This document shows, one piece after another, positions 47,205 through 57,983 of a DNA stretch of 64,000 nt; within the stretch, counting starts at the first letter, position 1, and every line of letters begins with the position of its first letter. The stretch spans positions 1,924,501 to 1,988,500 of the forward strand of contig JBANSL010000014.1 in the NCBI GenBank assembly GCA_037127255.1, read 5' to 3'. The DNA is from Persicaria tinctoria (lineage: Eukaryota > Streptophyta > Magnoliopsida > Caryophyllales > Polygonaceae). The notes under the pieces are model-generated. The model saw only the letters and a program-made list of their open reading frames with translations. It did no database searches and was not told the origin of the DNA. The position numbers were made by a program, and so were the translations under genes.

Positions 47205-47905
47205 GGGGTCGTGTAGTATTAATATCTAGACATTAGATATCTCGATATTTAATATCTGGTGTTTGGTATAGATAGATATCGATATCACTTAATATTAGAC
47301 CTCTCAAAACACAATCCGACCCGGTTGACCCGACCCGATCGTCCGGAAAATTTTCGACCCGAACCCGGATTTTTTTTCCGACCCGAACCCGAAAAACCGG
47401 AAATTTTTCGGGTCATCTGGGTTTCGACCCGGTGACCCGATTAACCCGGTAGTTTTGACCCGGTGACCCGGTTGATTTTTAATTGAATATAATTAATTTT
47501 TTATATATATAATTAAAATTTATTGCAAAATTATCAATTCATGATTTTTTTTAATTTAAAAAGGAAAAAATTGACAAATCCGAAATCGACCCGAAATGAT
47601 CCGAAACCCGGTCAAACCCGGGTTCTAGTCAACCCGAAAATACCCGGGACCCGTTTTATCCGAGACCCGAAGTGACCCGACCCGAACCCGACCCAAATGA
47701 CCCGTTTGACAGGTCTACTTAATATGATATCGGATATCTAGTGTTTGATATAGACAATTATCGATATCCCTTAATATGATATTTGATATCTAGTGTTTGT
47801 TATAGACGGATATAGATATCACTTGATATCAGATTTGGCCTTATTTGATATACTGATTTTCAAGGGATAGCACTTGATATCAAGATATCGATACCAAACG
47901 GGGCC
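47205..47905. mobile_element. PIF/Harbinger-like MITE (GATATC-rich) carrying a nested hAT MITE
   Basis: Flanking TAA trinucleotides (47202-47204, 47906-47908) and inverted ends GGGGTCGTGTAGTATTAATA and, from the right, GGCCCCGTTTGGTATCGATA mark a Harbinger-type element of the same GATATC-rich style as 16286-17232. Its body is built of TTAATATGATAT..GATATCTAGTGTTTG units. Removing the inner element (47296-47717) and one 8-bp duplication leaves a host of about 271 bp. The terminal repeats match at about 16 of 23 bases, so it is old. Confidence 0.75.
47296..47717. mobile_element. hAT-like MITE, CGGGTC family, nested in the Harbinger MITE
   Basis: A 422-bp element flanked by a perfect 8-bp duplication CTTAATAT (47288-47295, 47718-47725) derived from the host MITE. 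Ends are TAGACCTCTCAAAAC and, from the right, TAGACCTGTCAAACGGGTC. The interior consists of GACCCGACCCG and CCGAAACCCGG words around an AT-rich centre; no protein. It is a relative of the element at 31766-32085 with longer arms. Confidence 0.9.
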
Positions 47906-47908
47906 TAA

Positions 47909-49116
47909 GTGATTTCATTTTTTTTTTCATGTAATGAAAATGACTCAAAATTGAAAATAAACAACTTGATTATACCAAACTAGTGGTGGTCGTAAGATTT
48001 TTCTAGAGGGGGGCGAATTTTTTGTTTCAGAATTTTTTTTCTTTATAAGATTTAAAAAAAAACTTTAAAGAAAACCATAAATTGTGGTACAAATATGATA
48101 TTTTATTATAAAAATTCATACAATAAAATTTAATATATGTGTGTGGTATGATGAATACTTTTTTGAAAAATATTGAAAGAAAATTACAATTTTTTTTAAA
48201 AAAAAATGTCATTTATAAATGGGAAAAATTGATAGGATTGAAAAGTGTGGCAAAAAACCCATAAATTATGATTTAAATATAACATTGATAGTAAAAAATT
48301 TCATAAGAATAAAAATTAGAAGAAAATTTTAAAATATATGTGTAGTATAATGAATATTTTTATGAAAAATATTAAAAGAAAAGTATAATATTTGATTTAG
48401 ATATGACATTTAATCATTTATAATAGAAAACTTTTGGTGTGTATGTTTTCACATTTAATCATTCATAGCCTCTTTCACTACTTAGGCTTCATTTCCTTTT
48501 TTTTTTACCAACTATGTTAGACAAGAGACAACATTTGTGTGTGTGTTTTCACATTTTATTATTTTTTTTACCATATTATTTTTAAATAATGTTTTTATGT
48601 AGAGGGAGCGGTCGCCCCTGCACGGCAGCTGCACCTCTGTTGGCCTATGGTTGCCACTGTACCAACCCACCTTGAATAGAAAACATGGTGTCTACTTGGA
48701 GGTTTGCGAGTGGGGTGGGTGAAGGCCGGTGATAGAGTCATTTTATTTTCCGAGTGGTCTGTGAAACCACCCTGAAAAGATTGATTATTTTAGAAAATAA
48801 TTTTTCTATTTTAAAAAAACATAGAATTTTATAATTTAAGTTTATAGATATGCGAATATAAATGTATAGAATATAAATATAATTTTTTAATAATCTTTAT
48901 AAAGATATAATCAATCAATGGGTTAAAATAATACCAGTAAAATTTAAAACAGTAGGATAAATATTGTCCCTGGGAGATAGAACTTCTTATGGCTGATATT
49001 AAATGGATAACTAAATCCTTTTTTAGAACAAAAATTTCCCATATACCCGTGAAGAGAATAGAGTGACAGATAAGGTTACCTTAGCCACTCTTCTTCAGAG
49101 TTTGCACTATCATCGC
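47909..49116. other. Intergenic; possible degraded hAT element
   Basis: No gene. About 47983-48010 (TAGTGGTGGTCGTAAGATTTTTC, then AGGGGGGCG) and about 48600-48645 (AGAGGGAGCGGTCGCCCCTGC) look like damaged ends of a GGGGCGG-type element, with an AT-rich interior containing two diverged copies of a TAAATTATGATTTAAATAT-like block. A target duplication was not found. Confidence 0.4.
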
Positions 49117-49491
49117 TAGGGCTGTTATATGAACTGAACAGCTCGAGCTCGGCTCGAAAAAGCTCGACTCGAGCTCGTTCACTTATTTAAACAAGCCGAG
49201 CTTGAACAAAATTTTAAGCTCGGTTGAAAGCTCGGCTCGTTCGAATAAAGCTCGAATAGCTCGAATTCTATGGAATTTCTAAAAATTTCTTTAAGTTAAC
49301 ATGTTATAACCAAGTAGAACTACGTAAAGCTCGAAAAAAGCTCGGTTCGGCTCGAGCTCGTTCATTTCCTAAACAAGCCGAGCTTGAACAAAATAAAAAG
49401 CTCGTTTAAAAATTAGGCTCGGCTCGAGCTCGTTTAAAAAACGAACAAGAACATGCAAAGCTCGGCTCGTTCGGCTCGAATAACACCCCTA
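49117..49491. mobile_element. hAT-like MITE, GAGCTCG family, copy 4
   Basis: A 375-bp copy beginning TAGGGCTGTTATATGAACTG and ending AATAACACCCCTA. The flanks are ATCATCGC (49109-49116) and ATCCTCGC (49492-49499), an 8-bp duplication with one mismatch. It has the same orientation as copy 2 and is closely similar to it in sequence (AAGCCGAGCTTGAACAAAAT, CATGTTATAAC). Confidence 0.88.
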
Positions 49492-49499
49492 ATCCTCGC

Positions 49500-50524
49500 A
49501 TAAAGATCTTCTCATCCATAAAAATGAGCTAAACTTTTACTGTTATAAAAAAAAACCAGTAAAATTTAGGGGCGAAGTAGGACAGCGATCCCACGTGGCA
49601 GCTTCTGAGAGGTTTGGGCGAACAGAAACAAACGGATTTTGGCTGCGCTACAAAGTAGGCCCCCCTTCAAGATCAACCGCGAAATTATCCCCCAATTTTT
49701 TAAATTTAATTTAAGTTCCAAAAAATATATAATCCGTGAAAGACAGTTAATGCTTTGGATAAGGATTAAGGATTGAATTTGAATCCCTCTTTTTCTCTCT
49801 GATTTCAATCGCAAACAACGACACCAATTTAATCATTTCCATTTTCGCTTTCGTTACAAATCTCTAAGGTAATTTCCTGCGCTGTTCTTCGTTACAAATC
49901 GATTTGTAATCGTTGTTTGTTTCCTTCCAGTTGTGATTAATTACTGAATTGAATTGTTTTTATTTTTCTTTGCCAGATTTGGCTTTGGATTATGACGGTG
50001 ATGATGATTGTTGATGGAGACAGATGAGATAGAGCGAGAATCAATCGGATCGGCGGTAACTTCTAGAGAGAGAGTGTGTGCGACAAATCGACAACCTAAC
50101 GATTGGCCCACTGATTCATTCTCCTTGCCAGATTTCGGTTCAGTGATCACACTCCGTTTTCATGTTCGTTTTTCTCCGCCATTGATTTCATTTGCAAGCT
50201 CTACTGTTGCGATATCGAGTTCCTGTTTGATTGACAACGATCCAGTTGCCATTGGAAGCTTCGATTCGTTTGGGGCTTAGGGTTTCATTCGAGGAACAAG
50301 CATTAATCTTACCAATGCCAGGTGCTGTTTATCATCATTAGAGCTTTTTGGATTGGATTGAATTGTTTGGTATCAGAATTAGGGATCCAACCTCCAGGAA
50401 GAGGCCCTTGTTGCCTGCTTCAATCGAGGCAGCTGTGACGGATCCCTCTCTCGAGAATCGAGGCTTCCATTGCCATTGCCTCGGAGGTTTGGAGTGCATC
50501 TTCAATATTATCAGGGCCCTTAGG
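49500..50524. other. Promoter and 5' leader region of the PP2C gene
   Basis: No separate gene is supported. A possible 5'-UTR intron has good borders at 49869 (TCTCTAAG|GTAATT) and 49976 (TTTGCCAG|ATTTGG). Upstream open frames in 50008-50280 are probably leader sequence. GGGGCTTAGGGTTTCATTC at about 50271-50290 contains a telo-box-like word. Confidence 0.4.
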
Positions 50525-52631
50525 ATGGGTTCCTGCTTATCCGCGGAAAGCAGGAGCCCTCTTCCAGGCTCTCCCTCAGCTGCCTTCGGTCTCGGGAGGA
50601 GGAGACTCCCCAAGAGGAAGTTGGGATCCCGGAGCTCCTCCTTCGATTCCCGGACCCCTGGCCAGTTGTCGTCCAGCGGGGCCACTCAGTTCGCCTCGCT
50701 GTTTACTCAGCAGGGCAAGAAAGGGACCAACCAGGATGCCATGACTGTTTGGGAGGTAATCCTTTTGCATTGTTAGTTTTGGCACTAACATGGTTTTTTC
50801 ACATTTTATTCACGAAATGTGTTGGTTCGGTATTAGTCTGATTTTTTTGATGACAGATTTGTGTCTACTGTTTAGTGAGATAGTTAAAACTGATCAGGTA
50901 GTTGAAGCTGACTGTAAAATAAATTCTTTTAGCTTAATTCTTTACAACTGTATAGTATTAAAACCATAAGCTCGGAATTTTTTTCATGATAGCTTTATTC
51001 TTCACGAAATGTGTTGGTTTGGTATTAGTTGGAAATTTTTTTGATGATAGATTTGTGTCTAATGAGATAGTTAAAACTGATCAGATAGTTGAAGCTGACT
51101 GTAAAATAAATGTTAAATGAAACTGTTAGTAAGACCTCTTTTAGCTTAATTCTTTACAACTGTATAGTATTAAAACCATGAGATCCAAAAAGCTACTGAC
51201 TTTACAAAAACGGAGGCTAAGACACTATCTGTTGATGTAAAATGATATTTTTCAGAGTTTTGGTTTGAGGGCGGATACAGTGTTCTGTGGAGTGTTTGAT
51301 GGGCATGGTCCATATGGTCATATGGTAGCAAGAAGAGTCAGAGATTGTCTTCCTCAGAAACTAAGTTCGTACTGGGAAGTAAGTGTAGGCGAGGAGGTTC
51401 TTAAAGAAGTAAGTGTTAATTCGAGTGGCAACAACTCTGAAGAAGTGTCTTTTGCATCAGCTGATGAAGGATCTCAGCCCTCTGTCGTTGATGCTAACGA
51501 ACCTCAGAAGACGACTGATGTTTTCCTGACTCTTCGGGAGTCATTCTTGAAAGCCTTCAAAGTTATGGACCACGAATTGAAGGTGCATAGAACTATTGAT
51601 TGCTTCTGCAGTGGGACAACAGCAGTGACACTCGTCAAGCAGGTTCACTCGGTTCTAGCTCTCAACTTCTGCGGTTTGTCATCTGTCATGTTCCGACTGC
51701 TTATAGGTTTCTGTATCTATGTACATTGTAGGGCCAAGATCTTGTTGTCGGAAATGTTGGAGACTCGAGAGCAGTACTTGGAACGAGAGACGGAAACAAC
51801 GATCTTGTGGCAGTTCAATTAACTGTTGATCTCAAACCGAATCTCCCAGGTGTGTGAAAACTGAAAACCAAATGCGCCTTTAGCGTATCAATCGATTTAT
51901 CATCAATCCTTTGAACTTGTTTACATATGAGCAGCTGAAGCTGAGAGGATCAAAAGGTGCAGAGGCCGGATTTTTTCCCTCCACGACGAGCCTGATGTTG
52001 CGAGAGTCTGGCTTCCTGACAACGACTCCCCAGGCCTCGCTATGGCACGAGCATTTGGAGACTTCTGCCTGAAAGATTACGGCTTGATTTCAGTGCCTGA
52101 GGTAATGCATAGACGTCTCACAGACAGCGATGAATTCGTCGTCCTAGCTACTGATGGGGTGAGGAATTCAGACACATACTGTCCTTCCTTTTTCATCATA
52201 ATTTCAGCTCAACAACACCTCTCTTGATGTTCTTTTTCGCGCAGATTTGGGATGTCCTCTCGAACAAGGAAGTGGTGAACATAGTGGCTTCAGCTCCAAA
52301 CCGAGGCTCAGCTGCAGAGGAGCTCGTCGAGTCAGCTGTTAGAGGCTGGAGAAGGAAGTACCCTACGTCTAAAGTAGACGATTGCGCTGTACTCTGTCTC
52401 TTTTTGGACCCAGGAGGAGCCAGTGGCTCATCTTCCGCTCGCAACTCTCCCAACGAGGAGCAAGATGAGCAGGAGGAGGAGGCTCCTTCTGGCCCTTACA
52501 ACAAGCTTGGAGTTTCGGATCATAAGCCAAATCCGAGTGTCAATTGGTCCGCTCTAGAAGGCGTCACCAGGGTAAATACAATGGTCACCCTTCCTAGATT
52601 CACTCCGGGAAGGACTGACAACGCGACATGA
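50525..52631 (+). CDS. Protein phosphatase 2C, N-myristoylated plant type
   Basis: Five exons: 50525-50755, 51256-51642, 51732-51849, 51935-52158, 52245-52631; 448 aa. The PPM/PP2C metal-dependent Ser/Thr phosphatase motifs are all present: VFDGHGPYGH (Asp92), SGTTAVTL, VVGNVGDSRAVLG (Asp217), LAMARAFGD, FVVLATDGIWD (Asp319) and DDCAVLCLFLD (about 365). The start MGSCLSAES is a typical N-myristoylation site with a nearby Cys for palmitoylation, predicting plasma-membrane association; this supports the chosen ATG, and no upstream in-frame ATG exists in the preceding frame. A Ser/Glu-rich insert separates the DGHG and SGTT blocks, and the tail (EEQDEQEEEA) is acidic. The general fold suggests negative regulation of kinase signalling, but the substrate cannot be told. 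It ends 311 bp from the convergent SCPL gene. Confidence 0.93.
50811..51182. repeat. Tandem duplication inside PP2C intron 1
   Basis: Two copies with period about 192 bp start at 50811 and 51003. Both contain CACGAAATGTGTTGGTT.GG, GATTTGTGTCTA, GAGATAGTTAAAACTGATCA, GTTGAAGCTGACTGTAAAAT and TTTACAACTGTATAGTATTA in the same order. The copies differ by short indels. The duplication accounts for most of the 500-bp intron. Confidence 0.85.
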
Positions 52632-52942
52632 AATGGAAGACACTCTTCGGGCCTCTATTCTTTCGTGTTGCGCTCCTATTTTTATCGCGTTTTTAGTATC
52701 ATTGATTCATTATACTTCTTATTTGTTAGTAGAAAAGCAAAGGGAGGTAATGTATAATGTCATCTGTTGGATCTTGTTGTTGCAATAACGAAAGCGAGCT
52801 CTATGCTTATGGATTCATTGTTATAGGAATTGCTGGTGTCATTTGGAACACAATTGATACTCAGAAGGTAAATTGTTTATAACTTCATTCGGTATCTTCA
52901 CAGATGACACTCAACCTTGTTTCATCTGATCTTCTATGATCC

Positions 52943-55900
52943 TTATATGGGTCTTTCCTCCAACCACCGGCTGTAAAACTCGAGTGCCTCTTGCGGCTTA
53001 CTAGCAGGGACTTGATGCCCTGATCCCTGCAATCACCATGACAACGAATTCGGAAGCTTATAGCAGATTCAGGAATCATATATGCAAACTTGTTTCTTCA
53101 GCCGGAGTTGAAGAGCACAAACCTTGATGGTAAGAAAGGTAAGATTGTTCGCATAGCCTTGCAAAAACCTTCAATTAACACCAAACATTTGACTCAAGAC
53201 AACCGAAACAGTGTGTATTGTTATATGGCTATACATAAACATACCCTGCAAGTTGGTTATTAACCATCCATGGCCTCCATTTCTCGATGATCTTGTATTG
53301 AAGCGACCTTGTCCAACCTTCGGATCCAGTGAAGACCACTCTCATGTCATGATCCCCACTGTGCCTCAAAATCCATCAGAATCTTACACATGATTTGAGT
53401 ATTTTTTCGGGTCAAAAAGCGAACTATATTAGCCTTACCTATAGATAAGAGCTCTATATCCTTGAGTGGTAAGGTTCTTGTGGTAAGAAACCATACTGCC
53501 AGTATCAGATTCGTAGTCGATAGACATACACAAGGACCACGGACTCGTGATACTTACCTGAACACGAAAGACAGGACCGAAAGCAATGGCATCAGAAGGT
53601 AACAACATACAGGAGTCGTACTAGTACTTGTATAGCTGATTCGGGTTTTGTCTTTTGATGTTACCGGCTGGGCATGAATAGCCTTTCGTAGCGAATCATC
53701 ATTCAGCCAAGCTCTAGCAAGCTCATCATTCTACATTCGGTTCAAACACGAATGAGTAAGACCCTTTGAAACATAAGAGTGTAAGTAAGAATCTTGACAA
53801 CTAAGTGAGCTCACTCACAGTGCATATAGGCATGCTTCTCCGGTCATGGCCCAAGCCCCTTGGATTCTCAGTGTCGTAGCATGGCTCAAGAATGTCGTAA
53901 ACGTTCAGATTTAGTCCATCCATGTACTGCTCAAGTTAGAGTTAGAAATGGCAGCCAGATGAATCTAACTCAATGGATCATGCATAATTCAAGTTTCCGA
54001 AACTCACATTGTAAAACTCGGTACCAGTGTTGTTGCATTCGAGAGAGTTCAAGTCTACACAAGCAGAGACGATATCCTGCATCGTAAAATGCCACAACAA
54101 GCATTTATAGGCAATATCATGTCTTAGAGCATCCCCATAATAGGTTTTTCTTAAAGGTTTTTAGAGAATTTTAAGCAATTTTTTGGTCCAACGGATTCTC
54201 CATCTCAATCTCGAAAAAAGGGAAGCAGCGGAAAAAATAGAGTGGATTCCCTAAATTTGCAGCATTCTCCAAAATGAAATGATTCTATAAATCTTCGAAA
54301 TGGGGAAACTGTTGAAGTCTAGGCAAAAAATAATTTGAAGAAAATGTTGTTTGTTTCCCTATTTTGAAATTATTTTAAGGAAACTGTTAGAGATTATTGA
54401 GATGATTTTTGGTCCAACAGCTTCCCCATTACATTCTCCAAAATAGAGAATGGAGAGAAAATATGGAGATCATTCCCTAAATTTGGATAAAACTCTATAT
54501 ATTTTGGAGTAAACTCTATAATAAGGAAGCTGTTGGAATGAGGCCAACAAATTTTCGGAATATTTAACTTATAATTCTCTATTTTAGAGATTATTTTAGG
54601 GAAGCTGTTGGGCATGTTCCCTTAGGAAGCATTATTTACTCCTGAGCATCTCCAACAGATTCCCTGTTTTGGAGTTATCTTCGAAATAGAGAAGTTGTTG
54701 GAGTTTGAGCAAAAAAATAATTTGAAGAATATGTATTCTGGTTCATCATTTTGGAGAAGTTGTTGGAGATGGTCTAGTTTGCGCACACCTTATAGAAGTC
54801 ATCTGATATCAAGCCCATCCCATGCGCGAAAGATGCCTGCGAATAATCGTCCCATCTAACATCTCCAACTAGTCCATTTCCTATCAGGTAACCCTGCACA
54901 GATTGAATTCAGCATTGGATGAAGCTTTACATAAAATGAATAAAAACACTAACAAGATTGCACCTTGAAGTTGATCTTTGGGACAATTTTTGAGCTGATC
55001 CCTGCAAACACTAAGAGATAAGTAACATAACATAACATAACATGTCATTAGTTTCTTTTGTTATAAGGGTAGTTCTTCACCATACCCTTGACAACCTCAT
55101 GAGCAAGAGTCGGAACATAGATACCAGCATACGACTCCCCAGCAATGTAAAACGCGCTATGAAGGAACTCGGGATATTGCACAAACCACTGCAAACAACA
55201 TAACATAAAATCAGTTATGTTGAAACTGAATGTCATCAAGTGAACACAAGAAGAAAAACTAGACCTTCAAGAGGAAGGCATGAGTGTCAGAGGCTGTTTG
55301 CAGGTCTCCTGTCTTGTAAACCGTCTCGTTGTAGGAGTACGAGAGGCCTACGCCAGCAGGCGAGTCCAAGTAGATCATGTTCGAAACCTACATTTTCGCA
55401 ATGTCAATCAAGAACTCTTGTACATTTTGTACCTAAAAACAACATCAAGTTCAAACCTTGGACCAGCTATATGGATTGAGATGCAACCTGGGTAGGCCTC
55501 CTTTTAGCTTACCACCTCTAAACTTAAATGGCCCTGCACATTACTCGAAAAATAAACGACATTTATGGGGCAAAAAATTATTGAAGAAAAACATAAATTG
55601 TGTATATATAGTTTATTGCACTGTTATAAAATATTTCAATAAAACGTATTGATTCGAAGCTCTCAATTTTAATCATAAAAGAGTAACATAAAGTTTAGCA
55701 AAGGATATAACATGATTTGGTAAATTATATTTGAAGTGATTTGTATATGTTAAATCTTCAAACATGCATAACTTTTTACTCTGATGTCCATCTATAACCC
55801 TCAAAGAGATCCGCCCTGCTACTCTCTAACCTTACCCAAAACGTTCCAAAAAGCAGTCCTTTGTGAACGTTGTGGGTAAGGCTAGTGACTAATCCTAAAT

Positions 55901-56364
55901 ACATCATTTACCTCCCAAAAACAATGAATTAGAAATGAACAAGTGAAGTAAACTAGTACCATGTTCATACACAAACCCGTCGAAGCTAGAGCAACCCGGT
56001 CCGCCATTGATCCATAGAACAAGGGGGTCCTTTGATGGGTTCCTTTCTGATTCCACAAAGTAGTAAAACAGTTGCTTTGGTTTCCCATGCTTAACACCTT
56101 CTATAGTAATATACCTTTTACCACCAAAAAAGAAAGATAAAAAAGGGTAAAATATGCACTTCTTGAAATTAAGGAAAAAACATGAAAATTGAGAATTACA
56201 AATAAGTACCCTGAGTAATGCTTGGAAGGTAAAGTGCCATTGAACCCAGGAAGATCAGTGATGAGAGCACTCTTAGGTGCAGCTTCTGAGACTGTTGTGA
56301 AGTGAAGAAACATGAGGCCAAAAAGGGCAACATTGTAAATAGTGGAAAGTTTGGGCATTCCCAT
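52943..56364 (-). CDS. Serine carboxypeptidase-like protein (SCPL), secreted or vacuolar
   Basis: Fourteen exons on the minus strand: 56210-56364, 55960-56114, 55457-55533, 55265-55387, 55086-55188, 54964-55001, 54789-54893, 54008-54076, 53819-53926, 53665-53730, 53439-53557, 53245-53358, 53123-53168, 52943-53026; 453 aa. It starts with a signal peptide (hydrophobic [11 protein letters not shown]). S10 peptidase landmarks: [38 protein letters not shown] with nucleophile Ser189, KINFKGYLIGNG, SGDHD with Asp375 and GSGHQVP with His430. The family includes proteases and acyltransferases. The C-terminal third is unusual: [12 protein letters not shown] lacks the Cys and Pro of the common DMCVPFTG, and [11 protein letters not shown] replaces GAGHTVPEYKP, so activity may differ. 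All junctions keep frame. Intron 7 is almost filled by a repeat. Confidence 0.88.
54125..54776. mobile_element. MITE-like element inside SCPL intron 7
   Basis: A 652-bp segment with inverted ends TAGAGCATCCCCATAA and, from the right, TAGACCATCTCCAACA. The interior repeats phrases such as GGTCCAACRG, TTCTCCA.AAT.GAG and GGAAGCTGTTGG/AGAAGTTGTTGGA, apparently several copies of one module in both orientations. No convincing target duplication was found, so the superfamily is open. It ends 12 bp before the exon 7 donor (54788). Confidence 0.65.
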
Positions 56365-56743
56365 GAACAACAATTTTAGATTTTTTTTTTTAAAAAAAAA
56401 AAGATATGTCCTCTCTAGACAAAACTTGGACGTGGGGAAATTGATGAGCTTATGAGTGAATTTTTAGCTTGGATAAGTGCCTTTTTTATAGGAGGTCTAA
56501 AACTCTTGAAAAAGCCACTTGTTCTTTGTATGTACTCCGTAGTCCGTAGTAATGTATTGAATTATTTAATTATGATGATTCAGATTTTAGTGGCGAATAA
56601 AATCCTTCAAAAAGAAGGGGAAATTAAAAAAAAGAAAGAAAAAAAAAAGATGGGTAAAGTACTAATATGACTCTAATTCCTTATAAAAGCCTCATTTCAA
56701 CGACGGTGAGGTCATCTTTCAATCATTGCTGCAGAGATACAAC
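56365..56743. other. Upstream region of the SCPL gene
   Basis: Divergent promoter space for the SCPL gene (transcribed leftward). It contains T/A homopolymer runs at about 56380-56402 and A-rich sequence at 56620-56650. No TATA box or gene can be assigned with confidence. Confidence 0.35.
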
Positions 56744-57323
56744 TAGACCTGAGCAGACCCGCTCGGCCCGCCCAACCCGTCCGGCAAAATGGGCGGACTT
56801 GGGTAGAGTAGTTGGCCCAAGCGGTCCGATAGGCCCATCGGGCCGGGCTTGGGTTTGGGGTTTAGCCCAAGCGGACCGACAGGCCCGCCCGATATATATA
56901 TAATTATAATTATAATTATATATATAATTATATATTTGAGAAGTGGATTTCGAATTTAATCGAACTCCGAATTCAAGTGACCCAATTTTAGTCTTTTATA
57001 TTTTTTTGATGGAAATTTTAGTCTTTTATATTAATATCAATATATTTATTGATTTCATTCAAGCGGACTCCAGTGGGAGCAATTCAATCCCATATTTGTG
57101 TGATTTTTGTTGGGACTTTTGTTTGAGATTTGTAGAATTTGTTTGTTTGTTGGTGACTTATAACAAAAGCTCATTTGGCCCGGTGGGCAGCACGGCCCGC
57201 CAACGTGGGCGGGTTTGGGCGAGGTCGTTGGCCCAATAATCGGGCCTGACCCAAGTCCAGCCCGGTAAAGTGGGCTGAAAAATGGTCTTAGGCCCGGCCC
57301 AAGCCCGTCCATGCTCAGGTCTA
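56744..57323. mobile_element. hAT-like MITE with GGCCCG-rich arms
   Basis: A 580-bp element with inverted ends TAGACCTGAGCAGACCCG and, from the right, TAGACCTGAGCATGGACGG. Both arms are dense in GGCCCG, CCCAAGC and GGGCGG. The middle holds an (ATATAATT)n tract (about 56890-56935) and two copies of TTTTAGTCTTTTATATT. Flanking octamers GATACAAC and ACTACTAC agree at only 5 positions, so the duplication is eroded. A truncated relative lies at about 3762-3840. Confidence 0.7.
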
Positions 57324-57497
57324 ACTACTACGGAGTATTAGAAGATTAGTTAAATTTTGATTTAACAATTGTGTGTTATTCATTTAAAAAAAATTAATTG
57401 ATTAAAATGTGTAGGAGTAGGTATTAAAAAAATTATGAACAAGTTAATAGAATGATGATATGTTTCAGGTAAGTGAAGTATTTAAAAAAAAAACATA

Positions 57498-57733
57498 CTC
57501 CCTCTGTTTCAAAATAAGTGTCACTTTATTATTCCGCACGCATTTTAATGAGGTAAAAACTTTATAAAATATTATTTTTTTAATCAATTTTTTTAAATAA
57601 TTTCATTCTTGTTACTACCAAGTATGAAATCATAGAAAAATTTTGATTAAAAAAATAATATTTTAGAGAGTTTTTATCTCCTTAAAAAACGTGCACTAAA
57701 GTCCAAACGACTTTTATTTTGAAACGGAGGGAG
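57498..57733. mobile_element. Stowaway-like MITE
   Basis: A 236-bp element with inverted ends CTCCCTCTGTTTCAAAATAAG and its complement CTTTTATTTTGAAACGGAGGGAG-type right end, flanked by TA dinucleotides (57496-57497 and 57734-57735). CTCCCTC...GGAGGGAG ends and a TA target are diagnostic of Stowaway (Tc1/mariner-type) MITEs. Confidence 0.88.
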
Positions 57734-57830
57734 TAAGTCGTTTTCTAAACAATTAAGTATTTTCGATTGAAGAGACTAGAGTTTTTTCGGTTTTGGCTTC
57801 ATAGAGGCTGTTAAAATGAAAAACAAATTA

Positions 57831-57983
57831 CTCCCTCCATTTCAAAATAAAAGTCGTTTGGACTTTAGTATACGTTTTTTAATAAAGTAAAAACTCTATA
57901 AAAAATAATATTTTATAGAGTTTTTACCTCATTAAAATACGTGCTGAATAGCAAAGTGACATTTATTTTGAAACAAAGAAACC
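57831..57983. mobile_element. Second, shorter Stowaway-like MITE with damaged right end
   Basis: Begins CTCCCTCCATTTCAAAATAAA after TA, and its right end reads TTTATTTTGAAACAAAGAAAC, a mutated copy of the family's GAAACGGAGGGAG. Internally the TAAAAACTCTATAAAA and TATAGAGTTTTTACCTC arms pair, giving a compact hairpin. About 153 bp. Confidence 0.75.

Noticed and set aside
47983..48645. Possible GGGGCGG-type hAT element
   Set aside because: Ends are too eroded and no flanking duplication was found, so it is mentioned only in the intergenic description.
53020..53400. Possible frameshift or stop in the SCPL gene before SGDHD
   Set aside because: Apparent TGA disappears when the acceptor GAGGCACAG at 53359 is used; the frame then continues AGT-GGG-GAT-CAT, so the gene is not broken there.
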